From contig NC_068570.1 in the NCBI RefSeq assembly GCF_025698545.1, positions 2,170,001 through 2,234,000 on the forward strand: DNA of 64,000 bases, read 5' to 3'. The notes under the pieces were generated by a model. The model had not been told where the DNA came from and did no database searches. It saw nothing but the letters and a program-made list of their open reading frames with translations. Positions 23,465 through 35,120 of this stretch are shown here, piece by piece. The position numbers were made by a program, and so were the translations under genes. Numbering within the stretch: position 1 is the first letter of the stretch; every line of letters starts with the position of its first letter. This DNA is from Gossypium raimondii (Eukaryota > Streptophyta > Magnoliopsida > Malvales > Malvaceae).

Positions 23465-23880
23465 TTTTGATACTCTAACTTTATTTATTTTTTAGTTTTT
23501 TTTAGTCCTTAAACTTGTATTCTTTTATCAAATCACCCTAAAATGGATAAAAATAATTAATGTTTGTTAACTTTGCTGACATGGCATACACATGAATTGA
23601 CACGTGGATTACATGGCAACATTTAATTACTTTTTAAAATATAAAATATTAAAATTATTTTTATAATTTTTGAATTTTGAAATTTTAAAATTTTAAAAGA
23701 TTAATTAAATGATGATGTGTCATTCACGTGTGTCAGCAAAATTAAATGACGGTAATTTTTTCATCCATTTTTGAGTGATTTGACAAAAAACACAAATTTA
23801 ACGGTTAAAAAATTAGAAAAGTTAGAGGTCTAAAATGACTTTTCTATAAAATTGGAGGGTAAAAAAATGTCATTATTCCA
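23465..23880. mobile_element. MULE-type MITE related to 8232-8729
   Basis: It shares 'tagtccttaaacttg' and 'catggcatacacatgaattg' on the left, and 'attaattaaatgatgatgtg', 'gagtgatttgac' and 'gagggtaaaaaaatgtcatt' on the right, with the element at 8232. Boundaries are approximate. Confidence 0.5.
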
Positions 23881-23929
23881 AATATAAAAATACACCTAAC
23901 AAAAGAAGGATAAATTATAATTTCGGTCC

Positions 23930-24295
23930 TTTTACGATGCTCAAATTCAAAATTTGTCTTTATACTCATTTTTGGTACAATGAAGATTCGAATATAAAAG
24001 ATCGGCAAATTAGTTCCTGTACATTAGATCAAAAAGTAAATGGGTTATTTTGTTAAAAATTTTATCTATTTTTACAATTAAAAAATAGTCTCTGTATGTT
24101 AGCATAAGATACAAATGGCATGTTGCGCGTCATTGTCGGGTTATTCCGTTAGACATATTAGTTTTTAACACTACAGATAAATGAAAATTTTAGCATAAAA
24201 ACTAATATTTTTTTAATTTAACGTATAAAGATTAATTTACTTATTTATTAAGTAAAAAAAATAAAATGAAATCTAAATTCTATTATAGAATCTTA
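23930..24295. repeat. degraded family A MITE upstream of CF9-like gene
   Basis: It has the family order: 'ggcaaattagttcctgtaca', 'gttattttgttaaaaatttt', 'gcataagatacaaatggcat', 'taacgtataaagattaattt'. It lies roughly 400 bp from the CF9-like ATG, so it may overlap the promoter. Confidence 0.55.
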
Positions 24296-24708
24296 CACGA
24301 AAGATTTACCATGGGCTGTTACATGATATTATCTATACTAATAAAGGCAATGCTCTGATACAGCGTCGTTTAATAAATAACGACAAGACCCCCCGCCTCC
24401 TTGGAAAAATCAAAGCAGAGAAAAGAGATTCTCTGGACCTAAATTTCGGTATTTTATTTATCAATTTGATATTTTTTTCTTCATTTCTGCAACCAGGTTC
24501 GTTTCTCATTATCGTTACTGCAAATCCAATAGAAATTATCGTAATTCAACACCAAAACTAAAAAAAAAAACCTTTTTATCTATACAACTGATCTTTAATT
24601 TCTCTTCTTCTTTTTTTTTCTGGGGTTAATTTGCTTTTTTTTAGTCGTATTTGAAAAAGCCCCAGGGTTTAAAATTATTGTAGCTCTGGGTTTCTTTTGG
24701 GGGTGTTA
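24296..24708 (+). promoter_or_regulatory. promoter / 5' leader of CF9-like gene
   Basis: No TATA box is obvious. The T-rich leader (24595-24640) ends at the ATG at 24709. A possible 5' UTR intron could end near 24495 ('ctgcaaccag'), not provable here. Confidence 0.35.
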
Positions 24709-25899
24709 ATGGATATGGAATTGGTGGAAAAGGCATTGACTTTTTCACGTAGGAAGAAAAAATGGCTTATTTTGTTAGCTATATGTGGTGTTTCTGGTTA
24801 TGGGGTTTACAAGGTGTATAATTTACCTTCTTTAGTGAAGAAAAGGAAGAGACTTTTAAAGCTGTTTGGAGCTTTGGTTTCTTTAGCTGAAATGGTCTCT
24901 GAATCAGCAGAGACCATTAATATTGTCTGTAAGGACTTAAGGGAGTTTTTACAATCTGAATCTGATCAAATTCCTAATAGTTTGAAACAGATTTCAAAGA
25001 TTGTGAGATCAGATGAGTTTTCCCAATCTTTTATTAGGGTTAATGAGGGTTTAACAATTGGAGTTTTGAGAGGGTATAAGTTAGAATCAAGGAATGAGAG
25101 TGAATTAGGAAAGGGTATTATGGAGAATTCTAGCTTGACTGATAAGGTATTGGATAGGGTTTTTTCTAATGCTGGGACTGGTTTTGTATCTGTTGTTGTT
25201 GGTAGCTTTGCTAAAAATCTAGTTATGGGGTTTTATTCAAGTGGTGGTGAAATTGATGGTGAGTCATCTGATGTGCCTAAATGGGTTAATTTGCTTTATG
25301 ATGATAAGTCTAAAGAGTTAATGGCTGAGTTTATACAAAGATTTGTAAGCACGGCTGTTGCGGTTTATCTTGACAAGACGATGGATATTAATACTTATGA
25401 TGAAATGTTTGCTGGGATGACCAATCCGAAGCATGAACACAATGTGAGAGACATTTTGGTTTCTGTTTGTAATGGTGCTGTGGAAACGTTGGTGAGAACG
25501 TCGCATCAAGTGCTGACAAATTCGAGATCGGATACTTGTTCCATTGTAGAACAGAGTGAGAACACCAAGGAAGAAGCATCTTTAAAAGGAGTGAAAGAGG
25601 GCAAGGGGAGCTCATTTGATAAGGTCTCGTCGACGTTGGCAGTTCCTAGCAATAGGAAGTTTGTGGTTGATGTGACTGGGAGGGTGACTTTTGGAACGAT
25701 AAAAACCATAATGGAGTTTCTGGTATGGAAGCTTTTAGAGGGTATGAAAAGAAGCATTCATGTTGTTCGTGATGAGGTTGTGGAAAGAGGACTTGATGTT
25801 ATCAGATATGTCGGTGCAAAGTCTTCCATAATTGTCACCATTTGTGTCTCGCTTTACTTACATATCGTTGGTGGTAGCAGGGTTCTCTTGCAGGCTTGA
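24709..25899 (+). CDS. CF9 / 'PHLOEM PROTEIN 2-LIKE A10'-like membrane protein
   Basis: Single exon, 396 residues. The ATG at 24709 yields [19 protein letters not shown], the N-terminus I recall for Arabidopsis CF9 (At1g59510) and At3g49790. Two hydrophobic segments are visible: residues about 19-35 ([17 protein letters not shown]) and about 375-390 ([17 protein letters not shown]), suggesting a membrane protein with a long soluble middle. Databases often call this family PP2-A10-like or carbohydrate-binding. I see no Nictaba lectin domain, so that name is probably misleading and the function is unknown. The frame is intact. It sits between the BSD and PSK genes, as in Arabidopsis chromosome 3 by recall. 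Confidence 0.85.
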   Translation: MDMELVEKALTFSRRKKKWLILLAICGVSGYGVYKVYNLPSLVKKRKRLLKLFGALVSLAEMVSESAETINIVCKDLREFLQSESDQIPNSLKQISKIVRSDEFSQSFIRVNEGLTIGVLRGYKLESRNESELGKGIMENSSLTDKVLDRVFSNAGTGFVSVVVGSFAKNLVMGFYSSGGEIDGESSDVPKWVNLLYDDKSKELMAEFIQRFVSTAVAVYLDKTMDINTYDEMFAGMTNPKHEHNVRDILVSVCNGAVETLVRTSHQVLTNSRSDTCSIVEQSENTKEEASLKGVKEGKGSSFDKVSSTLAVPSNRKFVVDVTGRVTFGTIKTIMEFLVWKLLEGMKRSIHVVRDEVVERGLDVIRYVGAKSSIIVTICVSLYLHIVGGSRVLLQA

Positions 25900-28320
25900 A
25901 TGGGTTTGTTCTCTCTTCTCATGGAACTACAATGAAATCTTAATAAAGTTGCCTTCAATGTATATATATGTCTCTCCTGCAAATAAAATGTATTAACTAG
26001 GGTCATTTTAGCTTTAGGAAAATACTGAAATTCCTCCAAATTTATTGAATTATTCAAATGTATACTCGATATTCTTATGCTGTATGTATACCACAATTAT
26101 GGTAATTGTTGTTCCACAAAGTTGAGTCATTTAGAAATCAAAGTTGCAGAGGATGTTCACACTACTATTATGCTCTCAGTTAAATTTCCAATACTTGTGC
26201 CAACTCTTTGACCATTTTGAATAGAAGTTTGTTCCATTGATCATCACATCACACTTTCATGAACTGTGATTTCTCTGAGTAGGATGGGATTTGCTTATTA
26301 CTGTACCTATTGCAGTCAGTTTCAGTCAATGCCTTTCAAAGATATTTATCCCTATGAGCATCATTTCTTGCCTAGGAAAGTTTTTGATCATGTAATATGA
26401 TTCTGATGGATTATATATGATGATAGATTGATTAACATTATGACCTATTGTAGATGCTTGTTTTTGGTTACTAATTGTTCTATCAGTAGAAGCTTCGGGA
26501 AATATTGTTTCTTACAAGAGCACCTTTGGGAACGTCATGTCGGGAACAACCTTGGAAGGTTGGCAGAATTTCTATGTCGTTCCACTTTTGGGATGCCTTG
26601 GAGAGCTTGGTCTGGAAGCTCAGATACAAATATGTTCTTAACCTTTCTTTGGAATACAACTGCTTCCTCCTTATTTCTTCATTAGACAAAATATGCATTT
26701 ACACTTAAGACCTTTCTTGCTAAAATATTTTAACGAGGTGTAACTTTCATGTACCCATCCTTATACCCATTATTCATATAACTTACCTTCCATTATCCAC
26801 ATTCAAATAACTTCTCCCACTTCCATCACCCATTATTTTAGCATGTTCATTCCCACTTTATTATAATTGTTCTTTAATCATTTCTTTCCAAGGCCTATAA
26901 ATGCAGGCTTAAAAGTTTTATTTCGGGACTTCTAATCTTTTAGCAAACTTAGCACTTTAGAATTTTCCCTGCAGCTTTCTTTCTACAATCACAACAACCA
27001 TAGTAGTGCTCACCTTTCTCAGCCTCTTATTGCTTGCATCACCTCTCACTGCCACCGCACTTGTTTTCTAGAGTCTGCCCGATCTTCCTCTCTGCCATCT
27101 CTCCATGACATTTCATTTTATTAGATTGTAACATTTTCTCGCCTTATCAAAAGAACCCTTTACACCTATCTTACTAACCCCAGCCTATGAACCGAAGGGA
27201 TTTATCCATAACCAGTTGGTCTAGTCTACTTTTTCAGTTTGTACTTTTGCTTGTCGATACAAGCGTCTGTGCATATACATAGAGCTTGCTTTGTCACGAA
27301 CAATTTAGTTGTTGATGCAGTCACCTTTAAAACATTACATCCGACGGCTGTAGAATCTGAATATGGTCGTTGTTGTTAAGTTGATAATGTTGAACCTTGG
27401 ACTTGTGTGATTGTGACAATAATCCATATTTATGATTCTGAGAATCATCAGTGCCTATGTACTATGCAGTCCAGATAGTTGGGTAGGTCCTTGTAGGAAA
27501 TTTACTAGTGGCATTTGCAAGTGCAACCCTACCTGCCATTCATTGACAGAGCTGTGACCTTGTAGGTCATCCAATGACATGATCTTTATGTTGAAACTTT
27601 TGGTCCCTGAAAAGACCATGTACTTTCATCTCTAGTCCCCCACTCACATCCAATTATAACGTAAAGCTAATTCTTCAACAACTGACACAGTATAAAATTA
27701 TTAAAAATTTGTACCCTTTAGTTCATATAAAAAAATGGTGGCTGTTTCTTTGCCATTTAAAGATGGTATGTTCATCTCTCTTATGGTTGTTAAACATGCA
27801 TTTATCACATTATTAAAGGGTGTTGAATTGTCATAGCCATGTTTGACCCTCAAGGTTGGCATGTTGCCAATTATCTGGCATGTGTTGGTACTTGCAAGAA
27901 AATTCGTACGTTTCATGTGTGAATTGTCTTGCAAAAAGGTCATAATTTTTTTTATGTTAATTCCATTGTTGTTTAGTCACAGCTTTTTGACCAATATAAA
28001 GCGTAACCAATTTTCTTTGTCTTCATCTCCATTTAAGAGAATCTTCATTGGCAACTTGGCTTATGTGTTATTCCTTTTCTCTCTTCTTTTTCCCAATTGA
28101 ATGATTTTTCAAACATTTTCTAAGTTTGCATCTACAAAGAAATGGATCATCTGGGGTTCACATGCATGAAAAAAAGAAGAAAAAGAAAGAACAAAACCAT
28201 ATTTATATGCCATCTATACAATCATATGTCAACATTAATGGAAATATATGTGATTTTATTTATGATGCTACGATTGAACCAATATTTTACTCTCTTTTTT
28301 TCTTCCATAGCAATTCAACT
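25900..28320. other. intergenic between CF9-like and PSK genes
   Basis: 3' flank of the CF9-like gene, an exon-like peptide stretch (26487-26641, listed separately), a signal-peptide-like remnant behind a TATA-like 'ctataaatg' (about 26895-27072), and otherwise unassigned sequence. The last few hundred bases hold the 3' end of the PSK transcript on the minus strand. Confidence 0.4.
26487..26641 (+). pseudogene. exon-like coding remnant of unknown gene
   Basis: After an acceptor-like 'ttgttctatcag' the frame reads EASGNIVSYKSTFGNVMSG, then TTLEGWQNFYVVPLLGCLG, then ELGLEAQIQICS and a TAA. The composition (G, W, hydrophobic blocks) looks like a real protein end, but I cannot assign a family. 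The phase would fit splicing from the last codons of the CF9-like gene (…LHIV), which could be an alternative 3' exon, or it may be a stranded exon of a lost gene. Confidence 0.3.
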
Positions 28321-28651
28321 TCACGGCTTGTGATTCTGGGTATAAATATAGTCCACATGAGCAGCAAGGGTTCTTCTCATCAAGCACTCCTCTTTGCCAA
28401 TTCCTTCACAGTTCTCATCAGCATCAACTTTCTCTGCCTCAACTCCCTGCATGAACCAAAAACCAATATTAATACACACATGTATAGGTAGGTAACCTTG
28501 TAAAAGAGATCTACAAAGAAATCTGAGGATTAGATTAGGTGAGACATACCTCATGTTGGGTTAAGGACAAAGTTGGCTCAGGCCTAGCAGCATAGCTTAG
28601 CATGAAATTAAAAAGAAGGGCAGCTATGAAAAGTGAACAAAGCTTAGACAT
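28321..28651 (-). CDS. PSK: phytosulfokine (PSK) precursor, 2 exons
   Basis: Precursor of the sulfated pentapeptide hormone phytosulfokine. Minus strand: exon 1 is 28651-28550, exon 2 is 28446-28321, total 75 residues. Residues 1-22 ([16 protein letters not shown]…) form a secretion signal. The hormone core YIYTQ lies at residues 67-71, preceded by the aspartate needed for tyrosine sulfation. The conserved frame C…[17 protein letters not shown] is complete. The mature peptide is cut out by subtilases, sulfated by TPST and sensed by PSKR receptor kinases at the cell surface (family knowledge). Intron 1 is GT-AG (GAG|GTATGT ... CATGCAG). All key residues are present, so it looks functional. By recall the neighbours match Arabidopsis PSK4 (At3g49780) and PSK5 (At5g65870). 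Confidence 0.95.
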
Positions 28652-28699
28652 CTTTTTTTCTCTTGTTTTCTTGGTTTGAAGAGTGAAACAAAAATGGAT

Positions 28700-28710
28700 G
28701 AATTTATAGA
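28700..28710 (-). promoter_or_regulatory. TATA box of PSK gene
   Basis: Read on the minus strand, TCTATAAATT lies about 50-60 bases upstream of the PSK ATG, allowing a short leader. No other good candidate lies nearby. Confidence 0.55.
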
Positions 28711-28759
28711 GGAAATAGAAGAGAAAGAAAGATACTATGTGAGTAGGTGGGGGTTGAAT

Positions 28760-29844
28760 TTGGGTGGACTTACAGATAATTTCATGTCAATCCAATATCA
28801 ACCAGTTAATTTCAGACATGTGTACGGGTGAAGTTTTAATTACTTTGTATACTTGACTTCAGCAGATATATAATATATGATATCATATCAAATGGAAATG
28901 GAAAAAGAAATTGTGATTTGATTGCTTTGTAAAAAAATCTAAAGGAAAATCTCAGTGTGAAGATTTTTGCAATTTTTATGCTTTGTACTCGATGCATGAA
29001 ATTCACTAATGGCATTTAATGTGAGATGTTGTAATCCAGGTGTTTCCCATTTTGACTGTTCCAATGTTTGTCAGGTGATTTAGAGGTTACATGTATCACA
29101 ACTTTTAAGGATGTTGTATGAAATGGGCCACAGCCCAATAACATCTTATTCAAGCTCTTGATGTTTGAAAAGTACTGTAGAAGTGGATTTCATAACAACA
29201 ATAGCAGTAACAAATAAAGTTTTTATGGTTGAAAGGATGATGTGTGATATACATATGGAAGAACAATCATTTCATCCTCAAACTTTACTTCTACACTTGA
29301 TTATGGATCAGGTCATCTATCCAAACTTGAAGGTCTACTAAAAAAATAGGAGGTTTTAGATAAAAATATAAGCTTGAAAAATAAGCTTAGACAAAAAAAT
29401 AAAGCTTGTTTTTTCTAATGAACCAGGCCTCGAGTAGGATTTTCTCTCAACCCAGCCCGAATTAATTGTTTTGTTATCATTTTACTATTATATTGCTACT
29501 ATTTTGTTATTATTATTTGAATATTGTATAACTCTTGTTTTATTATTAATTTTGTTACTATTTTATAGGCATTTGCTTGCTAAGTTGCAATTATATTAGT
29601 GTTATTTAAGTATAAAGACCTTTTAATGTATTTTCAATTTGTTGGAAAATATTAATTTCAATATTTTTAGTGTATTCGATGTATTATACTTTTTAAATTT
29701 AATTTTATATAAAAATAATTTTAAAAAATTAATACGATAGGTAGAGTTGAACTCGGATTTAATATTTTTAATATGAATTAAACTTTGGTAAAATTTTAAG
29801 TCCATTTTTCGAGCTAAAACCAACTCATGATCACTAGGTTTATC
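28760..29844. other. intergenic
   Basis: Upstream region of PSK (shared promoter space) then AT-rich sequence without recognised genes. Confidence 0.35.
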
Positions 29845-30260
29845 TACTTCTTAAGGGAAGTACTAAAAATTGGAGAAGTAACTTTAGTTTACTACAAGTC
29901 TAAAGATCAACTAGCAGATCTATTTACAAACCACTTCTAGTTAGCAAGTTCATGTTAGGTTTTTATGTCTTTTTAAGTATGGTAATTTTATCAAATTTGG
30001 TGGTCAAACTGATTATTCATGGAAATGCACAAATGTCGATCATTATTTCTATGCTAAAATGCCTTCAATAATCAATAATTTTGCCTATAAAGCAAATGGT
30101 TAAGAAAATATTAGGTCATTGATTACCTAAGATTTCCCCAATATTAAGTTGTATTATAAGGAATATTTGTAATATATAAAACAATTTATATTATTAGATA
30201 ATCTAAAAAGTTTGTAGTTCATGTAATCTTATTGAGTAAATGACTACAGTTAAGACTATC
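29845..30260 (+). mobile_element. Ty1/copia 3'-end relic (RNase H tail and LTR-like sequence)
   Basis: A short translated stretch VYYKSKDQLADLFTNHF matches the conserved C-terminal end of copia polyproteins, just before the 3' LTR. It is followed by LTR-like AT-rich sequence. Only this tail remains here. The element is broken and old, and no second LTR was found. Confidence 0.55.
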
Positions 30261-31258
30261 ACTATGTCGCCTATAAGTCCAAATAGAGAGATAGCTTGTT
30301 TTGACTACTGAAGTTGAACTGACTTCCAAGATAAAGGCATAGATATGGTTGTTTGAATTAACAATGCCTTGGACAATAACAAGTTGAATTAATCTTAGAT
30401 CCTTTATAGATTAATTTACTACGTAAATGAATGACTATATGTATTGAAAACCTATTTATCTCAAAATAGTAAACTAAAAGTTGATACATTGACTATATGA
30501 CTTATGCAATATATAGCTCCACTCATAGTAATGGAATCATAGCTCGATAAAAAGTAATGGTATCCTTTATATGGTATTATATGGTTTATGAAAATAGAAT
30601 ATGGGACCACATGTCATTTGTTTGTGACAAATGATTTAATCATTATCGCTATAAGTTATGACTATTTTTATTATAGTAGATACAATGGTGACCATGAAAA
30701 TGGAACATGACCATGGGAGCTCGATTCTAAGCTCAAGCTCAATTAAACATAGATTTTTAAGCTCGTACAAATTCAAATTCGAACTCGGCTTGATAATTAA
30801 ACTTAAGATTAATAATATATATTAAGGGCAATAATATAATTTAATAATATAAAATATTTAACAATATATTAAAAATTAAAATCTCGATAAGGTTCACGAG
30901 CCATTTGAGTCGAGTATTACTAAGCTCGAATTCAATTCGATGGATAGCTCTAACTCAACTCGATAATTACCAAATCGATCTAAAACAATTCTTTTTCAAA
31001 TCGAACTCGAATAATTTATGAGCATCAATATTTCATTTACATCCTAATTTCAAATCTTAATTTACAGAAAAGTTAGGATTCAAATCCTGAAGAACCCCTA
31101 CTCCCACCAATTTCTTACAAATTTCTGAAGGATCCCTTCTTGGCAATTAATGCTAGGTAGTTTGAATGGTGATCAACATCCTCCAAATAAACGACGACCA
31201 TTCAAGTCTATGTCCTGCAACATTCCTACAATCTTTCGATTCACACATAAACATAAAC

Positions 31259-31313
<55 letters not shown>

Positions 31314-31562
31314 CATCAACTCTTAAAAGCAAGCAATAAGCTTCCACCGACGACTACTGTATCTTACATATCAAGTTTAGGATGCCATCAAAAATAATTA
31401 AAATAATAATATAAAACTTAACACGAGTTAAATAATTAAAATATATGTCTCTTTTATTAAATTGGTATCACGAGTTAACCGAATACCAACTCTATTAAAA
31501 ATAATTAATTATAATTATGAATACATTTTATCTTTTACATAATCGAAATCTAAAATATATAT
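30261..31562. other. intergenic
   Basis: Contains 'gagctcgattctaagctc'-type repeats at 30715-31010, like cores of hAT MITEs, but no definable ends, and the AT microsatellite below. No gene. Confidence 0.35.
31263..31310. repeat. (AT)24 microsatellite
   Basis: Uninterrupted AT dinucleotides over 48 bases. Confidence 0.95.
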
Positions 31563-32708
31563 TGTAATGGCCTGAATTTTCAGTGGTGTCGGAACGGTGA
31601 TTCGAGATCACTAAATCTGACAAGTGAATAGAAAATATTATTAATTTAGTGAGTATAGGTTAAATGTGAAGTTAGGAAAAAATTTTGAAATAGTGAATAG
31701 TGTATTAGGGATAAATATTAAAATAATTAGAATTGAAAATGAGGTATCGAAACCCCAAATTCATAAATTGAGTCATAAATATTTTAGAAATATTTATAGA
31801 GTGTCATTGAGTTGGTATTAAAGTTTCGTTGGAAAATCCTAACGTTTGGGTGGTCAATTAATTAAAAATGACTGAACTGAAAATAATGTAAAATTTGTTA
31901 AAAGTGATTAAATAGATTAAGTGATAAATAAGGAGGGACTTAAGGTATAAATATGTCAATATGGGATAGTTGAGACAGCATAAGAGAAGAAAAAATCTGA
32001 AAAAGTGATGTAATAAGGGCAAAATTAGAAATTTCGTAAAAATTAACAAATAAAAATCTTAATTAAAAGAGTTTCTAGGTAATTCTTCATATTTCTCAGC
32101 CAAAACGCCATATAAGAGTCCCTCCAAGCTGGTTTTTGATATATTTGAATCATGTAAGTTTAATTCTTGATTATTTCTTCTAATTTTGTGATTTTGATAC
32201 TTTTACAATTAGGTCCAATTAATTATTTCATTAGTTTTTGATTTCATGGCTGATTTTGAGAGTTACCATTGATGAGTGCTGAATTTTATGATGAATGAAC
32301 ATGGAATTAAAGCTTTAATTTTATTATATGATGATTTTATTAAGTGATTTTTATAGAAATTGATTTTAGGGACCTAATTGTGAAAAATCTTAGAATTAGG
32401 GTTTGGTGTTGCGGTTTTAAAAATTGCAGGGGAGGTTGAATATTTATAAAGGGATTATAGTGAGTTTTAAAAAAAATAAAAAAATAAAAAAAATCGGGAC
32501 TTCGCAAAAAATTCCCTATGGTTTTGATTAAATCTCGGTTTGGTCCCGAAGTATGCTTTGAGCTTTGGAGACCTATCTGAAGGACATCATGACATGTTTT
32601 AGTAAATGAATAGTAATTAACTTGTAATAACGGGAAAAATTAATTAGGTAAACTTCGGTAATGCCTCGTTCCCTATTCCGGCGACAAATACGGGTAGAAG
32701 GTGTTACA
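31563..32708. mobile_element. solo LTR, Ty3/gypsy type
   Basis: 1146-bp sequence starts tgtaatggcc and ends ggtgttaca, with TG...CA ends. It is flanked on both sides by tatat (31558-31562, 32709-32713), a 5-bp target duplication, though in AT-rich DNA. No internal coding region or second LTR adjoins it, so it reads as a solo LTR left by recombination. Ends resemble gypsy LTRs I associate with cotton. Orientation is not assigned. Confidence 0.65.
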
Positions 32709-32801
32709 TATATATTTTAAAATGACCACACTTAATAGGATTTGAACTTAAAACACATTAATTTTTAGCAATTTAATCTCATAACTTAATATATATGAAA
32801 A

Positions 32802-32965
32802 TTATTCAATACATCGTCAGTAATTTTTTTAAACTCTAAAAGCGGGTTAAAAGTTTAACAAATATATTATAAAAATTAATTATATAAATAAATATGATAC
32901 TTATCGCACCATCAATCCATTAATAAAATTTACAGAAAATTTTTTACTATAATACATCGAATAAT
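32802..32965. repeat. small MITE related to 15163-15340
   Basis: It starts ttattcaatacatcgtcag and ends aatacatcgaataatt, mirrored ends. The internal 'aaactctaaaagcgggtt' corresponds to 'agactctacaagtaaggt' in the other copy. Confidence 0.5.
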
Positions 32966-33288
32966 TACCATATATATATAGATATCAACTTCTAGTTATC
33001 TAATGCATGCAGAAGAAAGCACTTTCCACTGTTCCACATGATAAATTTTGTCCAAAGCTTGAGTTGTTGCCCAATTAATTTTGTGATATTACATAACAAC
33101 TACCACTACTATAATTCTTTCCCTATTTAGTTTTACATTCCCAAATTAATTTCACTAACCAGAAATTAATTCCCCATATGTAAAATTCAATTCATCTCTC
33201 CCTTTCTCGTCTCCATAAATAAGTTTAGGGCTGTTAACTATTTGATAGAAATAATGAAGATAGGGCTACAAACAAAGTGGGGGTAACA

Positions 33289-33426
33289 ATGATTAGACTC
33301 CTCACTTCACCTATGGGTCTCATCATTGTCCTGTATTTCTTCTTTATTATGGTAGGCTTCATAAGGATTCAGATGACGAAAATACATAATTTCACCCTAA
33401 CATTTTCTCTCTCATCCCTCTTTTAA
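33289..33426 (+). other. short ORF, 45 residues, membrane-like
   Basis: The ATG in 'taacaatga' context opens MIRLLTSPMGLIIVLYFFF, then IMVGFIRIQ, a single hydrophobic helix followed by a short polar tail and TAA. A TATA-like 'cataaata' lies about 75 bases upstream. No family recognised. Chance is a real possibility in AT-rich DNA. Confidence 0.2.
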
Positions 33427-35120
33427 ATTCTCATACAAGAGCATTGAATTGAAATTATTCATTTTTTAGGGACCAAGGCCCCTTGTAATACTTTTTCTTT
33501 AATGAAATTAGCGTTTTATAATTAAGAAAATAAGAATTCAAATGATCAATCTTCAATTCAAGATGTGATTTACGTTCAACTTATTTATTAAGTTTTGACC
33601 TTACTCCGGTACATAGACTTGGCCCTTAAAAGTTTAGTATTGAACACGTAAGTTGCTCACAACAAGCAAGCTAAGAGCTTTTTATCTCATGCTATTAGTA
33701 AAACAAGCCTTCCATTAAATAAGTGTATGTCGACTTGTTAATTTTTCCATCGACGCGAACTTCAAACTCCTTGAAAATAGATTGAGTACGGAAATAAATA
33801 TCAAAGATCTTCTGGGAATAAAGATCTCTTTTTAATCAAGGAAGTTTGATAACGTTGAAAGTCTTCAATATGTCCTTGCTTCATTGATTTTTTTTCACTT
33901 TTCAATCTGATAAATTGATGTTAAAAATCCTCAAATATATGCATTAAAAAAGTTTAAAGCTTTTTGATGAAAGTTGTCGGCACATATGTGAGAAGTTACA
34001 CTATAGTCCAGATGGATAATTGGCACTAACAAAATAAATAAATAGGAATAATATATTTTTTAATTAAATTTAGAGTCGAATCGAATCAAACCTCTAAGTA
34101 AGAAGTAAAAACTCTCTCAACATAGTTTTCTTTATCTATAAGTCTTAAATTGAAATCATTTTTAAGAGGTATCAAATTTTACACCTCTCGACAGAGAAAG
34201 AGTTAATAGATTGATTCTGCCTATAACTTAAAAATAATAGTAAATAGAATATTAAAAAACTTAAAATTGGGTGAGAAAAAGCAAATATAGGATTTGCCAT
34301 TGCTATATAAAGGAATGAAGTTATGTGAAAGAAAAAAAGAAGAAGAAGGAGGAATTAACATTTTAGGGGCCTTTATTTACATTTATTTATTTGAATAGAG
34401 TTGTTATGGGTAGGGTCCGGTATTTTCTTTTTCGTTTTCTAGTTTCAACTTGCTAGTTGCTACTTTCCTATTTGAATATATGCGGTTATTATTATATCTA
34501 TAGCCGAGTTTTTTAATTTCACAGGTAGAGTTCAATAAATGTTACGTGTCTATTTTATTTTTAAATATTCGTTAAGGACACATAGCAACATCTCACCCCT
34601 GTTTGGGAATTTTTTTAACTTCACTACCGGTAAACCAAATAAATTTCCATATATATGCATATACTTATATTAAAATTTAGTGTAAATTATAAGAATAGTT
34701 CCCAACTATGCATTTGGTTCTATTTCGGTCATTCAACTAATAATATTTTTCGATTTAGTCATTAAACTTTTCGAAATTAAATATTTTAGCTACTTCCCAT
34801 AAGTTGCTATTAACTCAATAATAAAAGTGTAACGTGAACTTTTTTTCTATTGACTTATTAATAAATTTAGGTCTCTAATATTTACACACCTCGATCTCTT
34901 GTCAACTACCATATACATCACCTCCTCATTAAAAAAAAAAACAATAGGGCATAAGTAGGAATTAACTTTATTGTAGTAATAATTAAACAAACAACCATAA
35001 TTATAACTTTAAAAGGGACACCCAAGCCCTCAACTTTAATCCCATAACCACTCTTCTCTTCTTTTTTTTCTTAGGCAACTTCAAGGCTTTTGATCATAAA
35101 TTATTTTACCAACTAAATTC
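33427..35120. other. intergenic and promoter of the 118-residue gene
   Basis: AT-rich. 34680-34870 resembles half of the foldback element at 50245 ('aactatgcatttggttctat', 'tttcggtcattcaac'). No gene. Confidence 0.35.

Noticed and set aside
24697-24708. Start of the CF9-like protein four codons upstream
   Set aside because: That codon is TTG. The ATG at 24709 gives the family N-terminus.
25318-25757. Several minus-strand frames inside the CF9-like gene
   Set aside because: Shadows of an intact plus-strand reading frame with known family similarity.
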